Of a stretch of 64,000 nt of DNA, positions 15,823 to 25,333 are shown piece after piece (positions within the stretch are counted from its first letter, which is position 1; every line of letters starts with the position of its first letter). The notes under the pieces are model-generated. The model searched no databases, had not been told where the DNA came from, and saw nothing but the letters and a program-made list of their open reading frames with translations. The DNA comes from SHVZ01 sp041906305. GTDB taxonomy: Bacteria > Pseudomonadota > Alphaproteobacteria > SHVZ01. The position numbers were made by a program, and so were the translations under genes. Where the stretch lies: NCBI GenBank assembly GCA_041906305.1, contig JAYRJL010000001.1:992001-1056000 (forward strand). The letters are read 5' to 3'.

Positions 15823-16760
15823 GCGTCCTCGTCCTCGCCGAGCACGACAATGCATCGCTGAAGGCGGCGACGCTCAACGCCGTCGCCGCTGCCGCCAAGA
15901 TCGGCGCGCCGGTCTCCGTGCTGGTCGCCGGCCAGAACTGCAGCGCCGCCGCCGAGGCCGCCTCCAAGGTCGCCGGCGTCGCCAAGGTGCTGGTCGCCGA
16001 CGCGCCGGAATACGCGCATGCGCTGCCCGAGAACCTGGCCCCGCTGCTGGTCGAGCTCGCCAGGTCGCACACCCATGTGATGGCCGCGGCCACCACCAAT
16101 GGCAAGAACGTGATGCCGCGCGTGGCGGCCTTGCTGGACGTGGCGCAGGTCTCCGAGATCATCGAGGTGGTTTCGGCCGACACCTTCGTTCGCCCGATCT
16201 ATGCCGGCAACGCGCTGGCGACAGTGCAGTCGAAGGATGCGATCAAGGTGATCACCGTCCGCGCCACCGGCTTCGATCCGGCGGATGCTGCCGGCGGCTC
16301 GGGTGCGATCGAGAAGGTCGCCGCCAAGGGCAATGCCGGCCTCTCCGAGTTCAAGGGCAGCGAGCTGTCGAAGTCCGAGCGGCCGGAGCTCACCTCCGCC
16401 CGCATCGTGATCTCGGGCGGCCGCGGTATGCAGTCGGGAGACAACTTCAAGCTCCTCGAATCCGTCGCCGACAAGCTCGGCGCCGCGGTCGGCGCCAGCC
16501 GTGCTGCGGTCGATGCCGGCTTCGTGCCGAACGACTACCAGGTCGGCCAGACCGGCAAGATCGTCGCGCCCGACCTCTACGTCGCGGTCGGCATCTCCGG
16601 CGCGATCCAGCATCTCGCCGGCATGAAGGACTCGAAGGTCATCGTCGCGATCAACAAGGACGAGGAGGCGCCGATCTTCCAGGTCGCCGACTACGGCCTC
16701 GTCGGTGACCTCTTCAAGGTCGTGCCTGAGCTCGATGCCGAGCTCGCCAAGGGGCGCTGA
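15819..16760 (+). CDS. etfA: Electron-transfer flavoprotein alpha subunit
   Basis: 313 residues. The N-terminal domain shows MSVLVLAEHDNASLK and VMAAATTNGKNVMPRVAALLD. The C-terminal FAD-binding domain carries SGGRGMQSGDNF, VGQTGKIVAPDLYVAVGISG and INKDEEAPIFQVADYGLVGD. It holds the FAD of the heterodimer. Followed after 2 bp by 3-hydroxybutyryl-CoA dehydrogenase, consistent with a fatty-acid or polyhydroxybutyrate-linked unit. Confidence 0.95.
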   Translation: MSVLVLAEHDNASLKAATLNAVAAAAKIGAPVSVLVAGQNCSAAAEAASKVAGVAKVLVADAPEYAHALPENLAPLLVELARSHTHVMAAATTNGKNVMPRVAALLDVAQVSEIIEVVSADTFVRPIYAGNALATVQSKDAIKVITVRATGFDPADAAGGSGAIEKVAAKGNAGLSEFKGSELSKSERPELTSARIVISGGRGMQSGDNFKLLESVADKLGAAVGASRAAVDAGFVPNDYQVGQTGKIVAPDLYVAVGISGAIQHLAGMKDSKVIVAINKDEEAPIFQVADYGLVGDLFKVVPELDAELAKGR

Positions 16761-16762
16761 AC

Positions 16763-17635
16763 ATGATCAAGACCATCGGCGTCATCGGCGCAGGCCAGAT
16801 GGGCGGCGGCATCGCGCACGTCTCGGCGATGTCGGGCTACGACGTGCGCCTTTCCGACATCAGCGAGGACGCGCTCAAGCGCGCCGTCGACCTGATCGGT
16901 AAGAACATCGATCGCCAGGTCGCCAAGGGCAAGGCGACCCAGGCCGACAAGGACGCGGCGCTGAAGCGCATCACGACTACGTCCGACCTCGCGAAGCTGC
17001 GCGGCTGCGACATCGTCATCGAGGCGGCGACCGAGAACGAGGACGTCAAGCGCGGCATCTTCAAGAAGTTGGTGCCGGAGCTCGGTCCCGAGACCATCAT
17101 TGCCACCAACACCTCGTCGATCTCGATCACGCGCCTGGCCGCCTCGACCGACCGGCCCGGCAAGTTCATCGGCATGCACTTCATGAATCCGGTGCCGCTG
17201 ATGCAGCTGGTCGAGCTGATCCGCGGCATCGCGACCGATGAGGACACCTTCAAGCAGGTCAAGGAACTGGCGATCAAGCTCGGCAAGACGCCGGCGACCG
17301 CCGAGGACTTCCCGGCCTTCATCGTCAACCGCATCCTGCTGCCGATGATCAACGAGGCGGTCTACACGCTCTACGAAGGCGTGGGCTCGGTCGAGGCGAT
17401 CGACACCGCGATGCGGCTCGGTGCCAACCACCCGATGGGCCCGCTCGAGCTCGCCGACTTCATCGGCCTCGACACCTGCCTCGCGGTGATGCAGGTGCTG
17501 CACGAGGGCCTGTCGGACTCGAAGTACCGTCCGTGCCCGCTGCTGGTGAAGTACGTCGAGGCCGGTTGGCTCGGTCGCAAGACCAAGCGCGGTTTCTACG
17601 ACTACTCGGGCGAGAAGCCGGTTCCGACCCGCTGA
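16763..17635 (+). CDS. 3-hydroxybutyryl-CoA dehydrogenase
   Basis: 290 residues. The NAD-binding motif is IGVIGAGQMGGGIAH. GMHFMNPVPLMQLVELI carries the catalytic His, paired with the Glu in the conserved Asn-Pro environment, and the C-terminal domain includes NHPMGPLELADFIGLDT. It oxidises (S)-3-hydroxybutyryl-CoA to acetoacetyl-CoA. Its position directly after etfBA is a common alphaproteobacterial arrangement. Confidence 0.93.
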   Translation: MIKTIGVIGAGQMGGGIAHVSAMSGYDVRLSDISEDALKRAVDLIGKNIDRQVAKGKATQADKDAALKRITTTSDLAKLRGCDIVIEAATENEDVKRGIFKKLVPELGPETIIATNTSSISITRLAASTDRPGKFIGMHFMNPVPLMQLVELIRGIATDEDTFKQVKELAIKLGKTPATAEDFPAFIVNRILLPMINEAVYTLYEGVGSVEAIDTAMRLGANHPMGPLELADFIGLDTCLAVMQVLHEGLSDSKYRPCPLLVKYVEAGWLGRKTKRGFYDYSGEKPVPTR

Positions 17636-17641
17636 GCCAGT

Positions 17642-18220
17642 TCAGCCGTCGGTCTTCCGGGCCAGGTAGAACTTGATCAGCGCCTCGGCCTCCGGCGAAT
17701 CCCAGGCGGCGTCGCCTTCCATGCGGGCGACCTCCTGGCCGGCCTTGTCGACGATCAGCGTCGTCGGCAGGCCGCGCACGCTGGACGAGCGCGTGAACTT
17801 CATGTCCGGGTCGAGATAGATCGGCAGGCGCTTCAGCGCCGTTCTGGCGTAGAAGGCCTCGACGGTCTTGAGGCCTCCGCGGTCCGATGCGACCGGCAGG
17901 ATCATGAACTCCGGCCCCGCCAGGTGCTCCTCCATGCGGTCGAGCGACGGCATCTCGGCGACGCAGGGGCTGCACCAGGTCGCCCAGTAGTTGACCAGAA
18001 GCACGCGGCCCTTGAAGTCGGCCAGCTTCACGGGCTCGCCGTCGCGGGTCTTGAAGGCGGCCTCCGGCGCTGGCCGCGGGCTCGGATGCACGGTAAACTT
18101 CTTCATCTGGCCCGCGAGCGGCGGCCGCCCGTCGCCAAGCGCGGTTCCGGCGGTCACGAGCGCGACGCCTCCGGCCAGTGCCGCCCGCCGCGTCAGTCCC
18201 CAGCGATTCCCAGGATTCAT
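17642..18220 (-). CDS. TlpA-type thioredoxin-like protein with Tat-like signal
   Basis: 192 residues. The N-terminus LTRRAALAGGVALVTAG holds a twin-arginine-like signal. The thioredoxin fold has YWATWCSPCVAEMPSL, with a CxxC active site (CSPC), and the cis-Pro region RGLPTTLIVD. It acts in the periplasm as a disulfide reductase, often for cytochrome c maturation. The ATG at 18220 overlaps the argH ATG on the other strand within CATG. Confidence 0.87.
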   Translation of the reverse strand: MNPGNRWGLTRRAALAGGVALVTAGTALGDGRPPLAGQMKKFTVHPSPRPAPEAAFKTRDGEPVKLADFKGRVLLVNYWATWCSPCVAEMPSLDRMEEHLAGPEFMILPVASDRGGLKTVEAFYARTALKRLPIYLDPDMKFTRSSSVRGLPTTLIVDKAGQEVARMEGDAAWDSPEAEALIKFYLARKTDG

Positions 18221-19658
18221 GGCCCGCAAGACCTCCAAGACCTCCGCTCGCCCCGCCAAAAAGTCGCCCAACGCGCCCAAGGCGAACACACTTTGGGGCG
18301 GACGCTTCTCAGGCGGCATGGCCGCCATCATGGAGCAGATCAACGCCTCGATCGACTTCGATCGCCGGCTCTACGCCGAGGACATCCAGGGCTCGATCGC
18401 CCATGCCGAGATGCTGGCCGCCCAGAAGATCATCTCAGGCCCCGACGCGAAGGCTATCGTCAAAGGGCTGAACCGCGTCAAGGAGGAGATCGAGTCCGGC
18501 ACGTTCAAGTTCTCGCGGGCGCTCGAGGACATCCACATGAACGTGGAGTCACGTCTGTCGGAGATCATCGGCCGGCCGGCCGGCCGTCTCCATACGGCAC
18601 GCTCGCGCAACGACCAGATCGCCCTCGATTTCCGCCTCTGGGTCCGCCGTCAGTGCGACGAGGCCGACGCGGCGCTCGGCGACCTCCAGGCCGCTCTGAT
18701 CGACCAGGCCGAGGCCCACGCCGGCACGATCATGCCCGGCTTCACCCACCTCCAGTCGGCGCAGCCGACGACCTTCGGCCACCACCTGATGGCCTATGTC
18801 GAGATGTTCGGGCGTGATCGCGGCCGCTTCCGCGACGCGCGCGCCCGCATGAACGAGTCGCCGCTTGGCGCTGCGGCGCTCGCCGGCACCTCGTTCCCGA
18901 TCGACCGTCATCGGACCGCGAAGGCGCTGGGATTTGACCGTCCGACCGCGAACTCGCTCGACTCCGTCGCCGCCCGCGACTTCGCGCTCGAATATCTTTC
19001 CGCCTGCTCGATCTCGGCGACGCATCTCTCGCGCTTCGCCGAGGAGATCGTGATCTGGTGCTCGGCGCAGTTCCGCTTCGTGAAGCTCTCGGACGCCTTC
19101 ACCACCGGCTCCTCGATCATGCCGCAGAAGCGCAACCCCGACGCCGCCGAGCTGGTGCGCGCCAAGGCGGGCCGCATCATCGGCGCGCTGAACGCGCTGC
19201 TGATCGTGATGAAGGGCCTGGCGCTGACCTACGGCAAGGACATGCAGGAGGACAAGGAGCCGACCTTCGATGCGGCTGATGCCTTCGCGCTCGCCGTCGC
19301 CGCGATGGCCGGCATGGTCCGCGACATGAAGCCGAACGTGCCTGTGCTGCGGTCCGCCGCGGCGCAGGGCTACGCGACGGCGACAGACCTCGCCGACTGG
19401 TGCGTGCGCACGATCGGGATCCCGTTCCGTGAGGCCCATCACGTCGCCGGCCGCGCCGTGCGCCTGGCCGAGGAGAAGGGCATCGATCTCGGCGAGCTCT
19501 CGCTCAAGGATTTCCAGAGCGTCGACAAGCGCATCACCAAGGACGTCTTCAAGGTGCTGACGGTCGAGCGCTCGGCCGCGAGCCGCACCAGCTATGGCGG
19601 CACCGCGCCTGCGAACGTGCTCCGCCAGGTCAAGGCCGCGAGAAAGGCTTGGCTATGA
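18219..19658 (+). CDS. argH: Argininosuccinate lyase
   Basis: 479 residues. Cleaves argininosuccinate to arginine and fumarate. The superfamily signature GSSIMPQKRNPDAAEL is near residue 300, with LHTARSRNDQIALDFRLW and GFTHLQSAQPTTFGHH earlier. There is a basic, Lys/Ala/Pro-rich extension of about 25 residues before NTLWGGRFSGG, where most ArgH proteins begin. The stop overlaps the lipoprotein ATG. Confidence 0.95.
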   Translation: MARKTSKTSARPAKKSPNAPKANTLWGGRFSGGMAAIMEQINASIDFDRRLYAEDIQGSIAHAEMLAAQKIISGPDAKAIVKGLNRVKEEIESGTFKFSRALEDIHMNVESRLSEIIGRPAGRLHTARSRNDQIALDFRLWVRRQCDEADAALGDLQAALIDQAEAHAGTIMPGFTHLQSAQPTTFGHHLMAYVEMFGRDRGRFRDARARMNESPLGAAALAGTSFPIDRHRTAKALGFDRPTANSLDSVAARDFALEYLSACSISATHLSRFAEEIVIWCSAQFRFVKLSDAFTTGSSIMPQKRNPDAAELVRAKAGRIIGALNALLIVMKGLALTYGKDMQEDKEPTFDAADAFALAVAAMAGMVRDMKPNVPVLRSAAAQGYATATDLADWCVRTIGIPFREAHHVAGRAVRLAEEKGIDLGELSLKDFQSVDKRITKDVFKVLTVERSAASRTSYGGTAPANVLRQVKAARKAWL

Positions 19659-19783
19659 GAGCGCTGCTGATCCTGTCGGTGCTCGCGGTGTCTCTTGCCG
19701 CCTGCGGCAAGAAGCCGGGCACGCTCGAGCCACCCGCCGACGCCAAGAACATTCCCTTTCCCCGGACCTACCCGACCAAATGA
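19655..19783 (+). CDS. Small lipoprotein (LptM/YifL-like)
   Basis: 42 residues. The protein starts MRALLILSVLAVSLAACGKK; the lipobox LAAC places the lipidated Cys at residue 17. The short Pro-rich tail ends FPRTYPTK. It overlaps argH (ATGA) at its start and lysA (ATGA) at its end. LptM-type lipoproteins located beside lysA/dapF support LptD folding in enterobacteria; the same role here is inferred from position and form. Confidence 0.85.
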   Translation: MRALLILSVLAVSLAACGKKPGTLEPPADAKNIPFPRTYPTK

Positions 19784-21039
19784 ACGACTTCGTCTACAAG
19801 AACGGCCGGCTCCACGCGGAGGGGGTCGACCTCGCCCTCGTCGCCGAGAAGGTCGGCACGCCGGTCTACGTCTATTCGAGCAGTGGCATCGAGCGCCGGT
19901 ATCGCGAGTACGCGGACGCCCTCGCCGGTACGGACTCGATGGTCTGCTACGCGATGAAGGCGAACGACAACCAGGCGATCCTGAGCCTGCTGCAGAAGCT
20001 CGGCGCCGGCGCCGACACGGTCTCGGAAGGCGAGATCCGCCGTGCGCTCGCCGCCGGCTTCGATCCGAAGAAGATCGTCTATTCCGGCGTCGGCAAGTCG
20101 GCCGAGGAGATGGCGTTCGCGCTGTCCGTCGGCATCGGCGAGTTCAACGTCGAGTCGGATCACGAGGTCGACCTCCTGGCCGACGTCGCCCGCCAGATGG
20201 GCAAGCGCGCCAAGATCGCCGTCCGCATCAATCCCGACGTCGATCCGAAGACCCATGCCAAGATCACCACCGGCAAGAAGGGCAACAAGTTCGGCATCGA
20301 CCTCGACCAGGCGATGGACGTGTTCAAGCGGGCCGCGAAGCACGGCTCGCTGGAGCCGGTCGGCGTCGCCAGCCATATCGGCTCGCAGATCGTGAACCTC
20401 GAGCCCTATCGCGCCGCGTTCGCGCGCATGGTCGAGTTTGTAAAGGCCCTCCGCGCCGAAGGGATGCCGATCAGCGTGCTCGACGTCGGCGGCGGCCTCG
20501 GCGTCGGCTACACCGGCGAGGCGCCGCCCAAGGTCGCCGATTACGCCAAGATCGCGCTCGATGCCGCGAAGGACGCCGGCTGCAAGCTGGTCATGGAGCC
20601 CGGCCGACGTCTGGTCGCCGAGGCGGGCGTGTTCCTGACCAAGGTTCTGTTCGTCAAGGAAGGCTCGGCCAAGACGTTCGTCATCGTCGACGGGGCGATG
20701 AACGACCTGATCCGCCCGACCCTCTATGAAGCACATCACCCGATCGTGACCGTGGCCGAGCCGAAGCCCGGCGCCAAGGCCCGTCCGGTCGATGTGGTGG
20801 GACCCATCTGCGAATCGGGCGATTTCTTCGCCAAGGACCGCGAGCTCACGCCGGTCGGCGCCGGTGACATTCTTGCGATCACCCATGCGGGGGCCTATGG
20901 CGCGGTCATGGCCTCCAGCTACAATGCGCGCAGATTGGCGCCGGAGGTGCTTGTCCGGGGCCAGCAATTCGCGGTGGTGAGACCGCGGCCGAGCTACGAG
21001 GATCTTATCGGGCGCGACCGCGTTCCAGATTGGCTCTAG
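19780..21039 (+). CDS. lysA: Diaminopimelate decarboxylase
   Basis: 419 residues, PLP-dependent group III decarboxylase that makes lysine from meso-diaminopimelate. The PLP Lys is in CYAMKANDNQAI (about residue 53). HIGSQI, DVGGGLGVGY and EPGRRLVAEAG bind the cofactor, and the active-site Cys is in CESGDFFAKDREL. The 4-bp overlap with the lipoprotein gene fixes the start. Confidence 0.95.
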   Translation: MNDFVYKNGRLHAEGVDLALVAEKVGTPVYVYSSSGIERRYREYADALAGTDSMVCYAMKANDNQAILSLLQKLGAGADTVSEGEIRRALAAGFDPKKIVYSGVGKSAEEMAFALSVGIGEFNVESDHEVDLLADVARQMGKRAKIAVRINPDVDPKTHAKITTGKKGNKFGIDLDQAMDVFKRAAKHGSLEPVGVASHIGSQIVNLEPYRAAFARMVEFVKALRAEGMPISVLDVGGGLGVGYTGEAPPKVADYAKIALDAAKDAGCKLVMEPGRRLVAEAGVFLTKVLFVKEGSAKTFVIVDGAMNDLIRPTLYEAHHPIVTVAEPKPGAKARPVDVVGPICESGDFFAKDRELTPVGAGDILAITHAGAYGAVMASSYNARRLAPEVLVRGQQFAVVRPRPSYEDLIGRDRVPDWL

Positions 21040-21094
21040 GAGCTTAGACGCTCCTTCCCGAGCCCGCCGGCGCGATCGGCCGTGAGGTGACTTG

Positions 21095-23743
21095 ATGGAA
21101 GAGCGCGTCCCCGACAGCCTTCTCGATCCCGGCACACAGAGCCGGGTCGCACGCCAGGTGAAACTGGCGCGGGCGGCCCTGTTCTGGGAGCAGCTGTGGC
21201 CCGCGCTCTGGCTCCCGGCGGCGATCCTCGGCACCTTCCTCGGGCTCTCGCTTCTAGACCTCCTGCCTCAGCTTCCGTCCTGGGCCCATGCCGCCGTGCT
21301 CGGCGTCTTCGGGCTCGGGTTCCTCTTCGCCGCGTGGCGGGCGCTGGTCGCGTTGACGCTTCCAGGCGAGGATGCTGCGCGCCGCCGTCTCGAGGTTGCG
21401 AGCGATCTGGCCCATCGGCCGCTTTCGGGAATCAACGATCACCTGGCGCTGGGCGCCGCGGATCCGGTCAGCCGTGCCCTGTGGGAAGCGCACCGCCGTC
21501 GCCTCGCGCAGCGACTCGCGCGCCTGCGCGTCGGCGTTCCCGAAGCGGGCTGGGGCCGCGCCGACCTGCTCGGCATCCGCGCCGCCGTCGGACTCCTTCT
21601 CGTCATCGGGCTCGCGGCGTCGTGGGGCGAGGCCGGCGACCGCATGGCACGCGCGATGACCCCGGACCTGGCCGGCGCCAATGCCGGGCCCGGCACGACG
21701 CTGGACCTCTGGGTCAATCCGCCTTCCTACACCGGAAGAGCGCCGATCTTCCTCGATGCACGCCAGCAGCACGCCGAGGCGCCGGTCGAAATTCCCGTGC
21801 GCTCGGTGGTGCTCGCGCAGGTGAACGGGCTCAAGGCCTCGCCCAGCCTGATGGTCGACGACCAGGCGAGCGCGTTCGAGAGCCTGGGCCCGACTAGCCA
21901 TCGCGCCACCACGACGCTGGTCGAGGGCAGCCGCATCGCAGTGGCATCCGGCCAGAAGGAACTCGGCGCCTGGCGCATTCAGGTGGTGCCGGACAACCCG
22001 CCGACGGCGACGTTCCGTCAGCCTCCGGCGCAGAGCGATCGCGGTGCGCTTCGGCTCGACTACGCGGCGACCGACGACTACGGCGTCGAGTCGGTGGTGG
22101 CCCGCGTTCGCCGGGCAGACGACAGCTCCACCGAGATGGATGCGGAGGAGATGATCGAGCTGGCGCTGGCGCTTCCCGGCCTCGGCCTCAAGGAGGCGGC
22201 GAACGCCAGCTACCATGACCTGACCGCGCATCCCTGGGCCGGGCTCCAGGTCATGGTGACGCTGCTCGCAACTGACGCGATCGGCCAGACCGGCGAGAGC
22301 GAACCCCAGAAGCTTGTCCTGCCCGAGCGCAATTTCCGCCATCCGGTCGCGCGCGCGATCGTCGCCGAGCGCAAGAAGCTGGCGCAGGCGCCGACCCAGA
22401 ACCGCGCCGGCGTGATGCGGAGCCTCGCCGAAATCGCGTCCCGTCCGGGCGCCTATGCGGACGACATCGTGGTCTTCATGGGCCTCAAGTCGGCGATGGG
22501 CCGCTTGCGCCACGACGATTCCAAGGACGGACTGCAATCGACGATGCAGCTCCTCTGGGACGTGGCCCTCCGCGTCGAGGACGGGGACGTCTCGATCGCA
22601 ATGCGCGAGCTGCGCCAGGCGCAGCAGGCGCTCGAGGACGCGCTCGCCCGGAACGTCGAGGATCAGGAGCTGCAGCGCCTGATGGACGAGCTGCAGCGCG
22701 CGATCGATCGTTATCTGGAGGCGATGGCGCGCCAGATGATGGAGCAGCAGAAGAACGCCGATCAGCAGGAAATGCAGGCGCTGCCGCCCGGCTCGCAGAT
22801 GGTCGAGCGTCAGGACCTGCAGCGCATGCTCGACAAGGCCCGCGAGCTCGCCCGCTCGGGCAACCGCGATGCCGCCAAGCAGATGCTGTCCCAGCTCAAG
22901 GAGATGCTGGAGAACCTGCGCTCGGCCCAGCTCGGGCGACCGAACCAGCAGATGCAGCAGCAGATGAAGATGCTGCAGAACCTTCAGGATCTCGCCAAGC
23001 GTCAGCGCCAGCTGCTCGACCAGAGCCACCAGCGCCAGCAGGGCCAGGAAGACGCCGAAGGCCAGCAAGGGCAACAGGGACAGCAGGGCCAGCGCGGCCA
23101 GCAGGGGCAGCGAGCCCAGCAGGGCCAGCGAGGCCAGCAGCCCGGCCAGGGTCAGCGTGGGCAGCAAGGCCAGCGCGGTCAACGCGGCCAGGGTCAGCAG
23201 GGCCAGGGGCAGCCGGGCGAAGGCGACGAGCAGGCGGCATCCGGCGCTGCGGATTCTCAGGATGCGGTCCGCCGGATGCTCGGCGACCTGATGCGCCAGA
23301 TGGGCGAGAACGGCGACATCCCCGGCGCCTTCGGCCGGGCCGAACGCTCGATGCGGGAAGCAACCGAGGCGCTCCGCCGCCAGGGCTGGGGCGACGCCGT
23401 GGGCCCGCAGTCCGACGCCCTGGAGCAGCTGCAGCAGGGCGCGCAGGAGATGGCCGAGCAGATGGCGCGCCAGATGGAAGGCCAGGATCCGGGCGAGGGC
23501 GAAGGCATGGGCGAGCCGGCACCGGGTCAGCCGCGCCCGCAGGCCGATCGCCAGGGCCGCGATCCGCTGGGAAGGCCGACCCGGAATTCGGGCGGCATGA
23601 ACCGCGGCCATGTCGAGATCCCGGAAGAGGCCGACATCCAGCGCTCGCGCGAGATCTTCGACGAACTCCGCCGCCGCGCCTCCGAGCCGACCCGCCCGCA
23701 GATCGAGCGCGACTACATCGACCGCCTGCTCCGCCGCTTCTAG
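21095..23743 (+). CDS. TIGR02302-family membrane protein with Gln/Gly-rich low-complexity segment
   Basis: 882 residues. Two membrane helices lie near residues 35-85 and one near 160. A periplasmic/soluble central region follows, then a long coiled-coil-prone segment (DELQRAIDRYLEAMARQMMEQQ). About residues 645-715 are nearly pure Gln/Gly/Arg, built from QQGQRGQ-like repeats, and the end is structured (IPEEADIQRSREIFDELRRRA). This matches the alphaproteobacterial TIGR02302 family, whose function is not established. Its place after lysA is conserved in that class. Confidence 0.85.
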   Translation: MEERVPDSLLDPGTQSRVARQVKLARAALFWEQLWPALWLPAAILGTFLGLSLLDLLPQLPSWAHAAVLGVFGLGFLFAAWRALVALTLPGEDAARRRLEVASDLAHRPLSGINDHLALGAADPVSRALWEAHRRRLAQRLARLRVGVPEAGWGRADLLGIRAAVGLLLVIGLAASWGEAGDRMARAMTPDLAGANAGPGTTLDLWVNPPSYTGRAPIFLDARQQHAEAPVEIPVRSVVLAQVNGLKASPSLMVDDQASAFESLGPTSHRATTTLVEGSRIAVASGQKELGAWRIQVVPDNPPTATFRQPPAQSDRGALRLDYAATDDYGVESVVARVRRADDSSTEMDAEEMIELALALPGLGLKEAANASYHDLTAHPWAGLQVMVTLLATDAIGQTGESEPQKLVLPERNFRHPVARAIVAERKKLAQAPTQNRAGVMRSLAEIASRPGAYADDIVVFMGLKSAMGRLRHDDSKDGLQSTMQLLWDVALRVEDGDVSIAMRELRQAQQALEDALARNVEDQELQRLMDELQRAIDRYLEAMARQMMEQQKNADQQEMQALPPGSQMVERQDLQRMLDKARELARSGNRDAAKQMLSQLKEMLENLRSAQLGRPNQQMQQQMKMLQNLQDLAKRQRQLLDQSHQRQQGQEDAEGQQGQQGQQGQRGQQGQRAQQGQRGQQPGQGQRGQQGQRGQRGQGQQGQGQPGEGDEQAASGAADSQDAVRRMLGDLMRQMGENGDIPGAFGRAERSMREATEALRRQGWGDAVGPQSDALEQLQQGAQEMAEQMARQMEGQDPGEGEGMGEPAPGQPRPQADRQGRDPLGRPTRNSGGMNRGHVEIPEEADIQRSREIFDELRRRASEPTRPQIERDYIDRLLRRF

Positions 23744-23755
23744 CGGCGGGTCGAG

Positions 23756-24442
23756 CTAGTCGCTGTTGGTGAAGGTCAAGGTCAGGTCGACCGCTTCGGT
23801 CGACGGGTTCGCGAACTCGCTGCCGAACTTCACGAACTCGCCCGGCACCAGCTTCGAGGTGTCGGCGGAGAAGACCCAGCTCTGAACCTCGCGGCGCTGC
23901 GCATCGCGCAGGCTGACGCGGAGCCTCGGCACGTTCTTCACTTCCTGGGTCGGGTTCGCGAGCGTGCCGGTCACCACCAGCACGGGGACGCCGCCCTGGG
24001 TCATCCGCTCGGTCGCCACGTCGTGCAGGACGAGGCCCGCGCCAGGGACCGGCACCGGCAGGCCGACCATCTCGTAGAGCCTGGCCGAGGGCGGCCAGAC
24101 CCCGACGATCGTGTTCCGTCCCAGCACGCCGACGCCGACGACGGCGACGATGAAGAGGCCGAGCAGGACCCAGCCGACCGGGAACTTCTTCTTTTCCGGC
24201 CGCCGGCGCAGGGCCGGAAGGTTAGATCCGGCGCGAAGCGGCGGCGGCTCGATATCCTCGGGCGGCGGATCGATGACCGGATCGTCGAAAGGAGACTCGA
24301 CCTGCGCCTCCGCATCGGGCGGCGGGGAGTCCTGGAACCACGTCTCGCCGCATGCGGCGCAGCGGACCCGACGGCCGGCCGATCCGAGCGCGCTCGACGG
24401 AACGAGATAGCGTTTGCCGCAGGCGGGACAGGTGAGAATCAA
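23756..24442 (-). CDS. MJ0042-type zinc-ribbon protein with one membrane helix
   Basis: About 228 residues. The N-terminal zinc ribbon has TCPACGKRYLVPSSALG and CAACGETWFQ, two CxxC pairs as in the MJ0042 family. An acidic Pro-rich linker follows, then one membrane helix (VGWVLLGLFIVAVVGVGVLG) and a C-terminal DUF3426-like beta domain. I use the TTG at 24442 because family proteins start just before the ribbon; an in-frame ATG at 24511 would add 23 residues of non-protein-like sequence. It is divergent from ftsE. Confidence 0.78.
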   Translation of the reverse strand: MILTCPACGKRYLVPSSALGSAGRRVRCAACGETWFQDSPPPDAEAQVESPFDDPVIDPPPEDIEPPPLRAGSNLPALRRRPEKKKFPVGWVLLGLFIVAVVGVGVLGRNTIVGVWPPSARLYEMVGLPVPVPGAGLVLHDVATERMTQGGVPVLVVTGTLANPTQEVKNVPRLRVSLRDAQRREVQSWVFSADTSKLVPGEFVKFGSEFANPSTEAVDLTLTFTNSD

Positions 24443-24637
24443 AGCCGGGTCGGGCTCCCGTTGGCGGATGGCGCCGGGCGACCGCCCATCTATAGGGTGC
24501 GCCGACGGCATTTTGCAAGGCGCGGCAGGCGCTTGCGGGCCGGGAAGGGCGACTTTACGGGCCTTTGCCGCCCGTGCGATGTTGCCGAAGGCGGTCCTCC
24601 TGCGAAGGCGGGGCCGCGGACGGAAGGGACGGGCGGG

Positions 24638-25333
24638 TTGGTACGCTTCGAGGACGTGGCCGCGCGATATGCCCGAGGGCCCGACGTGCTCTCCGGCCTC
24701 ACCTTCGACCTGGCCCCGGGATCCTTTCATTTCCTCACCGGTCCCTCCGGCGCCGGCAAGTCCACGCTGCTCAGGCTCCTCTACCTGGCGCTCAAGCCCG
24801 TCAGCGGCCGGATCGAGCTGTTCGACCGCGACGTGGCGGCGATCGAGCGTCGCGAGCTCCCGGCGCTGCGCCGCCGCATCGGCGTCGTCTTCCAGGACTT
24901 CAGGCTGATCGGTCATCTTTCGGCCCTCGACAATGTGGCGCTGCCGCTCCGGGTCGCCGGCGCCAGGGAGTCCCAGATCCGCGACCACGTGGCCGAACTC
25001 CTCGCCTGGGTCGGTCTCGCCGAGCACCTCGACGACCTGCCGTCGACGCTTTCGGGCGGCCAGCAGCAGCGGGTCGCGATCGCGCGCGCCGTGATCGGCA
25101 GGCCGAGCCTGCTGCTCGCCGACGAGCCCACGGGCAACGTCGACGACAAGATCGCCATGCGGCTGATGTACCTGTTCGAGGAACTCAACAAGATGGGGAC
25201 CACGGTGGTGATCGCCACCCACAACGACGGGCTAGTCGCCCGGTTCCCTCATCCGCAGCTCCATCTCGAATCCGGCAAGCTCTACCGGATCCCCGGTCGG
25301 CCTCGTCCGGCGAAGGCGCGGGCCAGTGGCTAG
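24638..25333 (+). CDS. ftsE: Cell-division ATP-binding protein FtsE
   Basis: 231 residues, TTG start. Walker A GPSGAGKSTLLRLLY, ABC signature LSGGQQQRVAIARAV, Walker B LLLADEPTGNVDD and the switch His in VVIATHND are all present. FtsE drives FtsX to regulate peptidoglycan hydrolases at the septum. It overlaps ftsX by 8 bp. Confidence 0.93.
   Translation: MVRFEDVAARYARGPDVLSGLTFDLAPGSFHFLTGPSGAGKSTLLRLLYLALKPVSGRIELFDRDVAAIERRELPALRRRIGVVFQDFRLIGHLSALDNVALPLRVAGARESQIRDHVAELLAWVGLAEHLDDLPSTLSGGQQQRVAIARAVIGRPSLLLADEPTGNVDDKIAMRLMYLFEELNKMGTTVVIATHNDGLVARFPHPQLHLESGKLYRIPGRPRPAKARASG

Noticed and set aside
21254..23611. 785-codon minus-strand frame opposite the TIGR02302-type gene
   Set aside because: Leu/Ala/His-rich shadow caused by high GC and the Gln-repeat; the plus-strand protein has conserved family structure.
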